From Lachnospiraceae bacterium 28-4 (GTDB taxonomy: Bacteria; Bacillota; Clostridia; Lachnospirales; Lachnospiraceae), in assembly GCA_000403275.2 (NCBI GenBank), contig KE159599.1:915548-979547 (forward strand): 64,000 nt of DNA. The letters are read 5' to 3'. Shown piece by piece: positions 18,804-27,107 of the stretch. The notes under the pieces were generated by a model. The model saw only the letters and a list, made by a program, of their open reading frames with translations. It did not search any database and was not told the DNA's origin. Positions within the stretch are counted from its first letter, which is position 1. Every line of letters begins with the position of its first letter. The position numbers and the translations under genes are program-made.

Positions 18804-20447
18804 AGTTTTTGTAGGAAAACAGAATAGAAAGAAATAGGAAAGCACCTTTTTCTGTGTTAGGATTTGATTGGCGAAAAAATCCAAAGAAAGAGGTGCTTCC
18901 ATGATCAACAGTATACAACAGTTTCAGGCAGAAGGGGTAAAAAAGTTAGAAAAAGTTTTTAACAGCTATGCATCAGACATGACAAAGGTTGCGGAGATGG
19001 TACAGGGAGTGACGGACAGTGTCATTGGATTGGGACTGTCCATGATTGCGGAGGAATGGGAGTTCTATGATACCCTACTCCATGACAGAAAAGAACTGAG
19101 ACCGGGATGGCGGGTGGTGCGCAGGGATGAAGTGTCCAAACTGACATCCCTTGGTGAAGTGACCTATAAAAAGACTTACTTTCATAATCCTCAGACGGGG
19201 GAAAGATGCTACCTGTTAGACAGGCTGATGGGATTAGGATCAGGGGAACGCATGACAGAGGATGCCGTGGCAAGGATCTACGAAGAGGCGGCGGACAGCA
19301 GTTACAGGAAAGGCGGCATGAATGCCAGCATATCAGGTGTGGCAGTGAGCAAGGAGACCGTGATGGAGAAGCTGCACTGCCTACAGTTTCCCAAAGCAGA
19401 AGATACAAAAGAAAAGAGACAGGTAAAGGTGCTCTACATAGATGCGGATGAAGACCATGTGGCATTGCAGTATCTGGAGAAAAAGGGAGATACAAAAAGC
19501 GCCCTGAAACATACCTTCATGCCAAAACTGGTGTATGTCTACGAAGGCATACGGGCAGAGGGAGACAGACATGAACTTGTTGGAGTAAGATACTTTGGCG
19601 GCGGCTGTGAAGGGACAGAGGGGACGCAGCGGTTATGGAGAGAGGTATATGACTATATAGCAGGGACTTATGATGAAGAAGTGCTGGAACGCATCTATGT
19701 GAACGGGGACGGGGCAGAATGGATCAAGACAGGGGCGAAGGTACATGCCAAGGCGAAGTTTGTGCTTGACAGATACCACATGCATAAGTACATCATGGCG
19801 GCGACCTCCCATCTGGGGGACAGTGCGCAGGATGCCCGGAGTGAGATATGGGGCGCGATAAACGGGAAGAGGAAAAAGGATGCGGCGGAGGTCTTTGAGA
19901 GGATCATCGGCATCACAGATACAGAGAGCAAACAGAAAGCGGTAGGGGCATCCAGGGATTATATCCTGGGGCACTGGTCTGCGATCATGAACGGGGTGAG
20001 GAACAAAGAGGATGACATTCATTGTAGCGCAGAAGGGCATATCAGCCACATCTATGCGGACAGGATGAGTTCAAGACCCCTTGGGTGGTCAAAGACAGGA
20101 GCGGATAAGATGGCGCGCCTTAGGGTGTATAAAAAGAATGGCGGGGATATGCTGACGCTCGTAAGATACCAGAAACAGGAACTGCCAAGGGCTGCGGGGA
20201 TGGAAGAAGTGATCTGTTCAGCGGAAGAAGTATTAAAGAGCGAGCGAAAGAACCGAAAGGCACAGGGAGCGCTGGCAGAGCTGCCTGTCTACACGATACC
20301 GTATACACAGATCAGAAAGATCGCGGCGCTAAAGAATCATATCTGGGGCTTGTAGGAAGAGAAAAGAACAGGTATAGTAAAGAAGGTCAATCAGTCTGAC
20401 CAGATCAAGGGACTATTCTGTCTATCCTATTCCTACAATAAACTTAC
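18800..20447 (+). mobile_element. ISLre2-type insertion sequence
   Basis: About 1.65 kb bounded by imperfect terminal inverted repeats: the left end GTAAAGTTTTTGTAGGAA (18800-18817) and the reverse complement of the right end (20430-20447) match at 15 of 18 bases. It encloses one intact transposase gene. I could not find a convincing target-site duplication. The left end lies against the damaged IS1182-type gene, the right end against an XRE fragment. Confidence 0.75.
18901..20355 (+). CDS. ISLre2 family transposase
   Basis: A 484-residue DDE-type transposase of the ISLre2 family, apparently intact. Recognisable blocks are YKKTYFHNPQTGERCYLLD, VLYIDADEDHVALQ (first catalytic Asp), YVNGDGAEWIKTG, FVLDRYHMHKYI and the C-terminal HCSAEGHISHIYADRMSSRP. 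The start MINSIQQF has GAGGTG eight bases upstream; the longer frame from 18868 has none. No frameshift or stop was seen, so the element could still be mobile. Confidence 0.88.
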   Translation: MINSIQQFQAEGVKKLEKVFNSYASDMTKVAEMVQGVTDSVIGLGLSMIAEEWEFYDTLLHDRKELRPGWRVVRRDEVSKLTSLGEVTYKKTYFHNPQTGERCYLLDRLMGLGSGERMTEDAVARIYEEAADSSYRKGGMNASISGVAVSKETVMEKLHCLQFPKAEDTKEKRQVKVLYIDADEDHVALQYLEKKGDTKSALKHTFMPKLVYVYEGIRAEGDRHELVGVRYFGGGCEGTEGTQRLWREVYDYIAGTYDEEVLERIYVNGDGAEWIKTGAKVHAKAKFVLDRYHMHKYIMAATSHLGDSAQDARSEIWGAINGKRKKDAAEVFERIIGITDTESKQKAVGASRDYILGHWSAIMNGVRNKEDDIHCSAEGHISHIYADRMSSRPLGWSKTGADKMARLRVYKKNGGDMLTLVRYQKQELPRAAGMEEVICSAEEVLKSERKNRKAQGALAELPVYTIPYTQIRKIAALKNHIWGL

Positions 20448-20657
20448 GCTATCTTTCATACACAGAATCTTGTAAATGTTCTATAAATATGCTAAATTGG
20501 ACACAACAACAAATGAGAAGTTGTACTGGGAGAGATAAAATTATTTTGGCAATAGATAATAATGGGTATAAAAAGATTTAATATTTAAGATAATTATGCA
20601 GCGTTTCACATTTCAAAGGAGCGTTTCTTGAATATGGTGTTTCTTATGATATTATAA

Positions 20658-20990
20658 AATCAGAAAGAAGGTGAAAAATTTCCAGATGTATCTCTTATTG
20701 AACCATTAGCTGCATCCCTGGGGATTACCATAGCAGAATTATTCAAAGGCGAAAGAACAGAAAACAGCGTTGATAACGAATATGAAAGTCTGTTGTCAGA
20801 TGTTGTAAAAGTATCAGCTAATGAAATAACCAGGAAGAAAAAAACAGCGAATTGGATTATTGCTATTACCGTTGCTGTTCTTTATTTGATGATTTCTGTA
20901 ATATCACACAAGTGGGAGATAACCTGGGTGGTCTGGATTGTATATTGTTCTTATCGGATTTTTACTGAATATATCTATAAAAAATATTAG
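20658..20990 (+). pseudogene. XRE regulator with membrane tail, 5' end lost
   Basis: A frame without start encodes GEKFPDVSLIEPLAASLGIT, the end of an XRE helix-turn-helix, then IAELFKGER. A C-terminal membrane segment (ANWIIAITVAVLYLMISVI) ends at the TAG near 20990. A stop at 20655-20657 precedes it, so the recognition half of the domain is missing. The deletion lies about 210 bases from the ISLre2-type right end. An internal ATG at 20793 would yield only the membrane tail. The 20448-20657 stretch between shows nothing recognisable. Confidence 0.6.
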
Positions 20991-21023
20991 CAATCTACAG
21001 AAACGTAAGAAATGGAGGAAAAA

Positions 21024-21752
21024 ATGGTCGATTATTCACAATTTGAGGCAAGTGTAAAATCCGGCATCCATGCAGATGTGAGCCGGATACGGCAGAAGGA
21101 TGAAATAATAAAAGCCGTCGTCAAAAAGCGGAGAAGCTCCGCGATAATCTGCGTGTGCTTCCTGTGCATGGCAGGAATTTCTTTATTTAAAAGCTGGATT
21201 CCTGCCGTTATCTGTTTCCTTCTTGCATTGTTTTTCCTATGGCGGGCTGTCGGAAAATTTTCTGACGAATATTTACGGGAAATGTACGAGGAAGGGCTTT
21301 TGGTTCCTGGCATGATCGTGAAAACGGAACCCCTTACTATCATGGCAATCGCAAACATGACCGCACGGGATGGTGCGGCAACCGTAAATGGGTGCTACTG
21401 TCTGGAGGTGAAGGAGCTTGACGGGGCGCAAAAAATTCTATTTGAAAAAATCCCCTGCTCCTGTTTTTTCTGCTATGAGGGCGGCGATTACCATTCTTCC
21501 TTCCAGCCCCATCCTCTCTATTGGGGAACGGCAGATCAGCAGTCTATTCAAGAAGCGCTAAGACAAGTGGAGGAAGACAACAAAGAAAATACCAGAAACG
21601 AATGGGAAGTGCTCAAGGAGGTTGCGCGGCAGTTCCCTGATTTGGGAAACGGAAACTTGATTTTATTGGATGAAAATTACGTTCCCTTCGGGAAAAAGAA
21701 CTACATGGACAGCAACTATAAGCCCCTCAACGAGGAAGCTGACCCCAAATAA
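21024..21752 (+). CDS. Two-helix membrane protein, DUF3239-like
   Basis: A 242-residue protein with a hydrophobic hairpin at about residues 40-75 (SSAIICVCFLCMAGISLF; AVICFLLALFFLWRAV) and a soluble C-terminal region with YEEGLLVPGMIVKTEPLT. The layout suggests DUF3239, but I am not certain. The true start is the ATG at 21024, since GGAGG lies in the codons of an upstream ATG at 21012. It stands between XRE debris and a long hairpin (21762-21795). Function unknown. Confidence 0.6.
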   Translation: MVDYSQFEASVKSGIHADVSRIRQKDEIIKAVVKKRRSSAIICVCFLCMAGISLFKSWIPAVICFLLALFFLWRAVGKFSDEYLREMYEEGLLVPGMIVKTEPLTIMAIANMTARDGAATVNGCYCLEVKELDGAQKILFEKIPCSCFFCYEGGDYHSSFQPHPLYWGTADQQSIQEALRQVEEDNKENTRNEWEVLKEVARQFPDLGNGNLILLDENYVPFGKKNYMDSNYKPLNEEADPK

Positions 21753-21761
21753 TATGTTCCA

Positions 21762-21795
21762 TTTAAGGAAACGCTGATGAAAGCGTTTCCTTAAA
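21762..21795 (+). terminator. 14-bp stem hairpin after DUF3239-like gene
   Basis: Arms TTTAAGGAAACGCT and AGCGTTTCCTTAAA around a six-base loop, ten bases after a stop codon. There is no real T-run on the plus strand, so it may be a weak terminator or an RNA-stabilising stem. Confidence 0.4.
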
Positions 21796-21796
21796 A

Positions 21797-22177
21797 TTGA
21801 AAGAAAAAGCGTTTGCAATAAGAGATTTGATTAGGGATACAAATGAAACAGAGAATCCGGAGTACCCAAAAGTTGAACTAAGTTATTGCTGGCTGCATTT
21901 TAGGCAGGAACTGAAAGAGATAGATTGTGTTAGTGAAACGATTGGTTGGGAAGGTATGCCTGCAAAAATAAAAGAACGGTTATCTTATGATTGGAATAGA
22001 AAGGTTTATTTAATTCTTTCTGATGGTTGGGTTTATGAAGGATGTATAGATACTATAACTGATGTACTTAATGAAGTTGATGGATTGTTGGAGGATTTTT
22101 ATATTGTTACTCCGCGATTTGATAAATTTGCAGCATATACGGATGACGGTCAGTGCTTATGTATTTATGAAAAATAG
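21797..22177 (+). CDS. Hypothetical protein, probably 5'-truncated
   Basis: A 126-residue acidic soluble protein (YPKVELSYCWLHFRQELKE, VYLILSDGWVYEG, DDGQCLCIYEK). The only possible start is a TTG at 21797 with no ribosome site, placed directly after a strong hairpin, and the frame is closed further upstream. It therefore may be the C-terminal part of a longer ancestral gene. The composition and size recall immunity-type proteins of contact or secretion toxins, but no family is recognised. Confidence 0.4.
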   Translation: MKEKAFAIRDLIRDTNETENPEYPKVELSYCWLHFRQELKEIDCVSETIGWEGMPAKIKERLSYDWNRKVYLILSDGWVYEGCIDTITDVLNEVDGLLEDFYIVTPRFDKFAAYTDDGQCLCIYEK

Positions 22178-22407
22178 TAATAGTTATAAAACGGTTAATA
22201 TATTTTATCTGCACAAAAAATGACAATTCGGTAATTATATACCCGCAGATATTCAGTTCGATAACTTCAAATCCGGCGGTAAATGAAAATGCACGAATCA
22301 TTAGTGGCAGACACACCTTGTCGGGTAGTAAAGTAAGGCATTTCCCGCTTTGTGTCCTGTTCTTTATCAGGCAGTTCTGATAGGATTTTTCTGAAAGGAG
22401 GAAAATA

Positions 22408-22917
22408 ATGAATCAAGAAAAAATTGGAAAATTCTTAAAAGAACTCCGTAAGCAAAAAGGACTTACCCAAGAACAAATTGCGGAAAAATTTCATGTATCA
22501 AACAGAACAATATCCCGTTGGGAAAACGGCAACAATATGCCAGACTTAGATATTTTGATTGAACTATCAGATTATTATGAAGTCGGCCTGCGGGAAATCC
22601 TAAATGGAGAAAGGAAAAGCGGGAATATGGATGAAGAAATGAAAGAAACTGTATTGCGGGCAGCAGATTATACAAATACAGAAGCGGAACACTGCAATAG
22701 GCGTGTACGCATATGTAATGGAATAGCATTGCTTTTCGTATTAGCCTATATCATTATGAAAGACACAAGCCTTTATAATAACTCAACAGTTGTGATAGGA
22801 TTGGATATTGTACAGGGATTTGCAGTCGGAATGCTTTTAGTGGGTTTGTTATATTCCAGCCGCTATGGCGCAAGGATTAGGGCATTCAAACATCGACTTA
22901 TGAAAAAGCAAGGATAA
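22408..22917 (+). CDS. XRE regulator with C-terminal membrane helices
   Basis: A 169-residue protein with a full N-terminal helix-turn-helix (LRKQKGLTQEQIAEKF, VSNRTISRWENGNNMPD) and two hydrophobic segments near residues 105-120 and 130-150. This architecture is common in Firmicutes and suggests a membrane-tethered repressor that senses envelope or cell state. A strong AAAGGAGG site precedes the ATG. The next gene starts 25 bases downstream. The targets are not identifiable; the 230 bases upstream hold no other gene. Confidence 0.82.
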   Translation: MNQEKIGKFLKELRKQKGLTQEQIAEKFHVSNRTISRWENGNNMPDLDILIELSDYYEVGLREILNGERKSGNMDEEMKETVLRAADYTNTEAEHCNRRVRICNGIALLFVLAYIIMKDTSLYNNSTVVIGLDIVQGFAVGMLLVGLLYSSRYGARIRAFKHRLMKKQG

Positions 22918-22942
22918 TCGTAAGTTGTGGAAGGTGTTGCTT

Positions 22943-23206
22943 ATGAAAAAAGCAGATATAAAAGCAGTTGCTGAAAATAGGTTCCGTGAACTTGGAGCAA
23001 AGCAATTAGAATTATACCCGTCAGGTATTTGCTGGACAATGAATGGCGAATTTTTCAAAGTATCTTTATTAACAGACTTTTGGGTATTAGAGTGGACGGA
23101 TAATCATTCTAATGCTTCAAATTGCTGCTTTGAAGATATTGACCCAATGCCATATGATATATCTGAGCAAGAAATAATCTGGCAGGTGGATAAACTGTTG
23201 CTGTAA
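22943..23206 (+). CDS. Small hypothetical protein
   Basis: An 88-residue soluble protein starting MKKADIKAVAENRF. GGAAGG precedes the ATG, while the longer frame from 22925 would need a TTG. It follows the membrane-anchored XRE regulator by 25 bases, so the two are probably co-transcribed. No family recognised; the WTDNHSNASNCCFEDIDP stretch is acidic and Cys-containing. Confidence 0.5.
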   Translation: MKKADIKAVAENRFRELGAKQLELYPSGICWTMNGEFFKVSLLTDFWVLEWTDNHSNASNCCFEDIDPMPYDISEQEIIWQVDKLLL

Positions 23207-23213
23207 ATCGGAA

Positions 23214-23351
23214 TTAGTGGAATAAAAATGAACGAAGAACAAAGATACCCTCGTCCAATTCCTGTATCGTGGCATACTGCCGGATTTCCCGGTTCCTTGC
23301 TTCCAGCCGTTCCCGCTCCTTCTCCATCTCCGAAGCGTCCGCCAGATACAT
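23214..23351 (-). pseudogene. Short coiled-coil ORF, gene fragment
   Basis: A 45-codon minus-strand frame starting MYLADASEMEKERERLEAR reads as a coiled coil. It overlaps the end of the GrpB-like fragment in another frame and ends eight bases from a convergent gene. No ribosome site is evident. Probably the C-terminal end of a lost gene. Confidence 0.25.
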
Positions 23352-23531
23352 ACGCTTCTTTCAACAGGCATTCTATGAATTCCTGCTTGTCTTCCGTATA
23401 GCTTCTTCGGTCGCCTGGAAATTGTAACGCCAGTTTTTTCTTATAGGCATCGTATATCATTGCTTTATCAGAATGGCAGTTCAGATAATCCCGAAAATTG
23501 ATATAGTTATTCCATTCTGTCCCATTTCATT
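23330..23531 (-). pseudogene. GrpB-family (UPF0157) C-terminal fragment
   Basis: The minus strand reads EWNNYINFRDYLN, then YDAYKKKLALQFPGDRRSY and TEDKQEFIECLLKEA, the end of the GrpB/UPF0157 nucleotidyltransferase-like family. A stop lies just upstream in frame, so the N-terminal two thirds are gone. The 3' end runs into another frame. No function is expected. Confidence 0.55.
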
Positions 23532-23631
23532 CCTCTTGATGGGACAAAAGCTTTACGCATCCTCTTTTTAATCCTATCATTTTTCTCTCCATGCTGCTTG
23601 AGGCTCTGTCGTATTTATTGTACCAGTATGG

Positions 23632-24150
23632 CTATTCCGACAGAGCGATTCTATAAATATCCGCCTGTTCTCCATCAATTTCAAAGCTGCGCTCATAGAC
23701 TCCGCCATTCCGGATGATTGTTTTTACCGAAGGTTCATTCTTCTTTTCCACAGAAAGATACAGTTCGTCCATCCCCGCCTTTTTGGCAACCCCTAATAAT
23801 TGCCGCAGCATTTCCGTGGCAAAGCCCTTTCTTCTTTCTGATGGACGGACGCTATAACCGCAATGGCCGAGATCTTTCAGAAAATCGTTCAGCATATGCC
23901 TTAAGTCAATGATGCCCACAATTCTATCCTGATCATCAACAGCAAAGAATGTGTCTGTTATGACCCAATTCGGATTCACCGTTTCCTCTTTCGTGTTTGC
24001 GTCTATGGACCTGCACCATTCTATATAATCCTCCGTTTTATCAAATAGTTCACTTCCGTTAATGACGAATTCCCCATGATCAAAAAATTCCTGTCTGAAT
24101 TCGATTGCCTGTTCTTTCCGTTCTTCTGTTGGTCTCACTAAGTAAATCAT
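23632..24150 (-). CDS. GNAT family N-acetyltransferase
   Basis: A 172-residue acetyltransferase that would transfer an acetyl group from acetyl-CoA to an amine; the substrate is unknown. The acetyl-CoA loop is GYSVRPSERRKGFATEMLRQ (about residues 98-118, R-x-x-G-x/A) followed by LYLSVEKKNEPSVKTIIRNGG. The N-terminus LVRPTEERKEQAIEFRQEF is typical of small-molecule GNATs. It starts MIYLVRP after an AGGAG site and appears complete. It stands between GrpB-like and YoaP-like remnants in the island. Confidence 0.85.
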   Translation of the reverse strand: MIYLVRPTEERKEQAIEFRQEFFDHGEFVINGSELFDKTEDYIEWCRSIDANTKEETVNPNWVITDTFFAVDDQDRIVGIIDLRHMLNDFLKDLGHCGYSVRPSERRKGFATEMLRQLLGVAKKAGMDELYLSVEKKNEPSVKTIIRNGGVYERSFEIDGEQADIYRIALSE

Positions 24151-24170
24151 TTTTCACACTCCTTTATCCG

Positions 24171-24354
24171 CTAAAATTTTATCAACAATGAAGCATTTCC
24201 CCTGGACATCGCCTTTTAAAAATACAAGCTCTTCGTCCATCCTGTCTTTCAGTCAGTTCTTTTTAGACATGACCTGAATATCCTTGTTATTGGAGATTGC
24301 ACAGCAGATGTGTTCTTTATCAATATTTTCGCGTGTCAGTTTTACAAGTTCCAT
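24171..24354 (-). pseudogene. YoaP-type acetyltransferase N-terminal fragment
   Basis: MELVKLTRENIDKEHICC then AISNNKDIQVMSKKN is the opening of the GNAT/YoaP family that normally continues into the acetyl-CoA fold. An in-frame TGA sits where the family has Trp (TGG to TGA). After it the same frame continues with MDEELVFLKGDVQGKCFI before homology stops near 24171. AAGGAGG is still present ahead of the ATG. The rest of the gene is absent; the adjacent GNAT gene replaces it. Confidence 0.6.
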
Positions 24355-24568
24355 ATTCTATTGCCTCCTTATCGTTCAATCTGCATTTATGTAAATAAAA
24401 AATCATCCTAACCACCCCTGATAAAACGCAACCGCTCCCAAAATTGCTCCTACAACCATATTGATAAAAAGTACACTTGGAATACCTGTTATATCCATAA
24501 ACGCAATGATCAAGCCAAAACTGCTATATAAATAAACTCTCGCTTTTTCAAAGCACTCCCCCAGACTT

Positions 24569-25432
24569 CTATCTATTTCCTTTTCTGTTTTTGTAATAAT
24601 AAATTACCAACACAAATGCAAAGGAAATAATTTGTGCAGCCATGATCCGGACAATTTGTAATTCGTCTGCGCCATTTAGCGAAACGACATGCAGCATGTT
24701 TGTAGCAACGGTATTATTGAATAAATGGTCGCCAAGCCCTGCCCATAGATTTCCTGTTATACGGTAAAGAAGCCCCCATTTGATTCCCATAATCCCGGCA
24801 AGAATCATGTAACCGATACCCATTAGAAGCATTGCCGCAAATGACATTTCGCCATTTATATAGCTTCTGATTGGCATTACAATGTGCCAAACGCCAAATA
24901 GAAATGCGGCAATATAATTTGCTTGCATAAATGGCTTTGTTTCAGAGAGCGTTTTCAGAAACAGACCGCGAAAAACCCCCTCCTCCATCCATACATTAAT
25001 AACATTGAATAGTACGCATAACAGAAAGAAAACGAAATCCGTATGATTTATTTGAGAGCCGGTTAGCGAAAAACTGCTGATATACAGTTCTAAATGTGCA
25101 GGATTGCCTTGCAGGATAAAAATCGCCAATTCCAGGCCATATGAAATAGCAAAGCAAACGCTTCCCAATAATAAACCTTTCAAAATACCTCTTACAAAAC
25201 TGTTTCTATGAAATCCAATATCGCTCCATGAAAGATTTACCCTTTTTAATACCAAAGCCAATATGATAATTCCAACTACTTTATGAAGCACATTTTCTCC
25301 AATAGCCGTTTTATCTGTTTCAATCAGAAAATATTCTACAAACCTCGCAGACAAACAAAGCGCGAATATTGCAATGCACAAATGATCTGGTTTGCATTTC
25401 ATGTTTCTTCCCATACAGTTACCTCTTTTCAT
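24569..25432 (-). CDS. CPBP family intramembrane protease
   Basis: About 288 residues with eight membrane segments and the CPBP catalytic core: MEEGVFRGLFLK (EExxxR, intact), FGVWHIVMP and NLWAGLGDHLFNN. The start at 25432 overlaps the previous stop as ATGA; ATG 25414 (with AGAGG) is the alternative. It is the last gene of a five-gene operon of membrane and lipoprotein genes (26910 to 24569). The other members have no known enzymatic domain, so this protease is the likely functional centre: processing of a peptide or protection against one. Confidence 0.85.
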   Translation of the reverse strand: MKRGNCMGRNMKCKPDHLCIAIFALCLSARFVEYFLIETDKTAIGENVLHKVVGIIILALVLKRVNLSWSDIGFHRNSFVRGILKGLLLGSVCFAISYGLELAIFILQGNPAHLELYISSFSLTGSQINHTDFVFFLLCVLFNVINVWMEEGVFRGLFLKTLSETKPFMQANYIAAFLFGVWHIVMPIRSYINGEMSFAAMLLMGIGYMILAGIMGIKWGLLYRITGNLWAGLGDHLFNNTVATNMLHVVSLNGADELQIVRIMAAQIISFAFVLVIYYYKNRKGNR

Positions 25433-25674
25433 TCCTCTTCCTTTTTCTGCTTCAACTTTCTCCAAAGAAACAGCTTTATGATAACGGCTATTATCAAAGG
25501 AACAATCGTAAATATACCATAATACAAAATGCCTGTGTACCATGGTGCCGATTGCATATCATATAAGCCAGGATATGTCCTGTAATCCAGATATACATAT
25601 ATTGCATGCCCTACAAAGGCTCCCATCAATAAGCTGATCAATATATTCAAAATTCCGTCCAGCTTCTTTAACAT
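25429..25674 (-). CDS. Small two-helix membrane protein of CPBP operon
   Basis: An 81-residue protein (start MLKKLDGILNIL) with two hydrophobic segments separated by YLDYRTYPGLYDMQSAPWY and a basic-acidic tail WRKLKQKKEEE. It overlaps the CPBP protease start. Upstream in-frame ATGs at 25719 and 25689 are less likely; GGGGG lies eight bases before the chosen ATG. The conserved-looking loop suggests a genuine family, but I cannot name it with certainty. Confidence 0.65.
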   Translation of the reverse strand: MLKKLDGILNILISLLMGAFVGHAIYVYLDYRTYPGLYDMQSAPWYTGILYYGIFTIVPLIIAVIIKLFLWRKLKQKKEEE

Positions 25675-25715
25675 AGAACAAGCCCCCATGAGATTCCTGC
25701 AATTCTTTGAATCAA

Positions 25716-25964
25716 TCAAATCTTCCCATTTACGTCTTCATTTCCTGTCTTTAAATCGCTGACTGTTTTATCTTCTTTTAAATTCTGCTGTGCTTTCTTT
25801 TCTTCTATCTTTTTATAGGCTTCCATCATCCCACTTATAACCGCCCATTTGATTACAAAATACAATGCAGCCAAAACAACAATTGCCGTTCCCACGCTGA
25901 TCCCCAGTTCCTGCCACAGTTCGGCAATCCTTTCGCTCATCCCGAATTTTTCCCATAAGTCCAT
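25716..25964 (-). CDS. Single-pass membrane protein of CPBP operon
   Basis: An 82-residue protein starting MDLWEKFGMSERIAELWQEL, with one transmembrane helix (TAIVVLAALYFVIKWAVISG) and a charged cytoplasmic tail rich in Lys and Glu. GGAGG lies at good spacing. It is second to last upstream of the CPBP protease, 41 bases from its small partner. It resembles DUF6019-like proteins, at guess level. Confidence 0.65.
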   Translation of the reverse strand: MDLWEKFGMSERIAELWQELGISVGTAIVVLAALYFVIKWAVISGMMEAYKKIEEKKAQQNLKEDKTVSDLKTGNEDVNGKI

Positions 25965-25979
25965 TTTGCGTTCCTCCTG

Positions 25980-26396
25980 TCATTCCTTTTTACCTTTTCC
26001 TTCCTGCCCTCTTTTTTTCTTAAAAACATAAACGAGAGTATTGATGAAACATAACAGCACAAAAAGGCCCGTAAAGTTAATCCAAATATCCCTGTATGCT
26101 GTTTTCGCCAAAGGTTCCCGCAGTCCGCTAAACCAGACATACGCGAATGCTAGCAGCTGAGAGGGAATATAGGCAATCAAATATCTGAGAACTAAAGGCT
26201 TAACAGGCAGATTTGTACACAGCTCAAATGCAGCTATCCCAATCAGAAGGATCATAGCCCTGTCTAATTCATGCCAGTTACCGCTTGGATCTTCATAAAT
26301 ACCATTACAAAGGTACAAAACGCTGTTCAACAATGTTATTACTGTATATATAATCGAGTAAATCGATACGATACGGATCCACTTTTTCTTCTTCAT
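25980..26396 (-). CDS. Four-helix membrane protein of CPBP operon
   Basis: A 138-residue protein with four hydrophobic segments: IVSIYSIIYTVITLLNSVLY, AMILLIGIAAFELC, YLIAYIPSQLLAFAYVWF and WINFTGLFVLLCFINTLVY. The loop NGIYEDPSGNWHELDRA is distinctive. It resembles the DUF6608 family, but this is from memory of the pattern. The start MKKKKWIRI has GGAGGGG; the longer frame to 26549 overlaps the lipoprotein gene. Together with its neighbours it forms a compact minus-strand operon. Confidence 0.68.
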   Translation of the reverse strand: MKKKKWIRIVSIYSIIYTVITLLNSVLYLCNGIYEDPSGNWHELDRAMILLIGIAAFELCTNLPVKPLVLRYLIAYIPSQLLAFAYVWFSGLREPLAKTAYRDIWINFTGLFVLLCFINTLVYVFKKKRGQEGKGKKE

Positions 26397-26436
26397 TTTC
26401 CCCTCCAGTTTCAACTTTCCAAATCTGATAACACGA

Positions 26437-26910
26437 TTATTCCGCTCCGCCCAAATTATATATAATAGCCAGAGCAATCTTTCCGGCCATATCTCTGTCA
26501 CTTGTTTCCTGTGATGACTTCCCATAAATAGCAAAATAGTATTCATCATATGTCCAGTCTATCATAAACATATCTCCGGTTTCATTAACTCTCATATAGG
26601 GAAATATATATTCCCCTTCTGCGGTTGATGCCGTCCATCCGATTTTGGTGGAATCCACAAAAACTTCATCTGGCAGAACGGATGCCTTTTCTTTACCGGC
26701 AGCAAACGTACAGAGCCCCACATTCTCTAATTCAAATTCAATCTGTCCTTCTGTATCATTTTGTGCTGTAGTAACATTAACGTCAGACTCGATTGCTTTT
26801 TCCTCTGTCTGAATTGATTGAGATTGCATGCTGCCACACCCTGCCAAACCTGATAACACACTGGTTGCAAAAACTATACAGCTTAATACTTTAAAACTTT
26901 TGTTGTGCAT
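26437..26910 (-). CDS. Lipoprotein, first gene of CPBP operon
   Basis: A 157-residue exported lipoprotein. Signal peptide KVLSCIVFATSVLSGLAGC ends in the lipobox LAGC (Cys about residue 25). The rest is an acidic, Ser/Thr-rich linker followed by a compact domain (FELENVGLCTFAAGKEK, FVDSTKIGWTAS, DWTYDEYYFAIYGKSS). GGAAGG precedes the ATG. It heads the five-gene operon that ends with a CPBP protease. It could be a surface sensor or a sacrificial target. No family recognised. Confidence 0.72.
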   Translation of the reverse strand: MHNKSFKVLSCIVFATSVLSGLAGCGSMQSQSIQTEEKAIESDVNVTTAQNDTEGQIEFELENVGLCTFAAGKEKASVLPDEVFVDSTKIGWTASTAEGEYIFPYMRVNETGDMFMIDWTYDEYYFAIYGKSSQETSDRDMAGKIALAIIYNLGGAE

Positions 26911-27107
26911 ATGATAGTTCCTTCCTGCATTCTGGAAATCCCGATTATTCGCTTTCTATATCTTTCCTGTAAGTTTTAATTTTAGCATTCCCAAAGCACC
27001 GGAACAATCTGTTTGCAGCAGGCGGTTTTCTAAATGAAGTGAAATGTCCAGGCATCCCAAAATCCGCCTAAAGCCAGGATCACTCAGGATATTTCACCAA
27101 GTTAAAT

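Noticed and set aside
18781-20460. Target-site duplication for the ISLre2-type element
   Set aside because: Flanks share CTTTCATACA-like sequence but not as a direct repeat adjoining the ends; no duplication can be claimed.
24390-24568. Minus-strand frame ending in a hydrophobic helix after the CPBP gene
   Set aside because: No usable start codon and a stop just upstream; probably the tail of a lost membrane gene.
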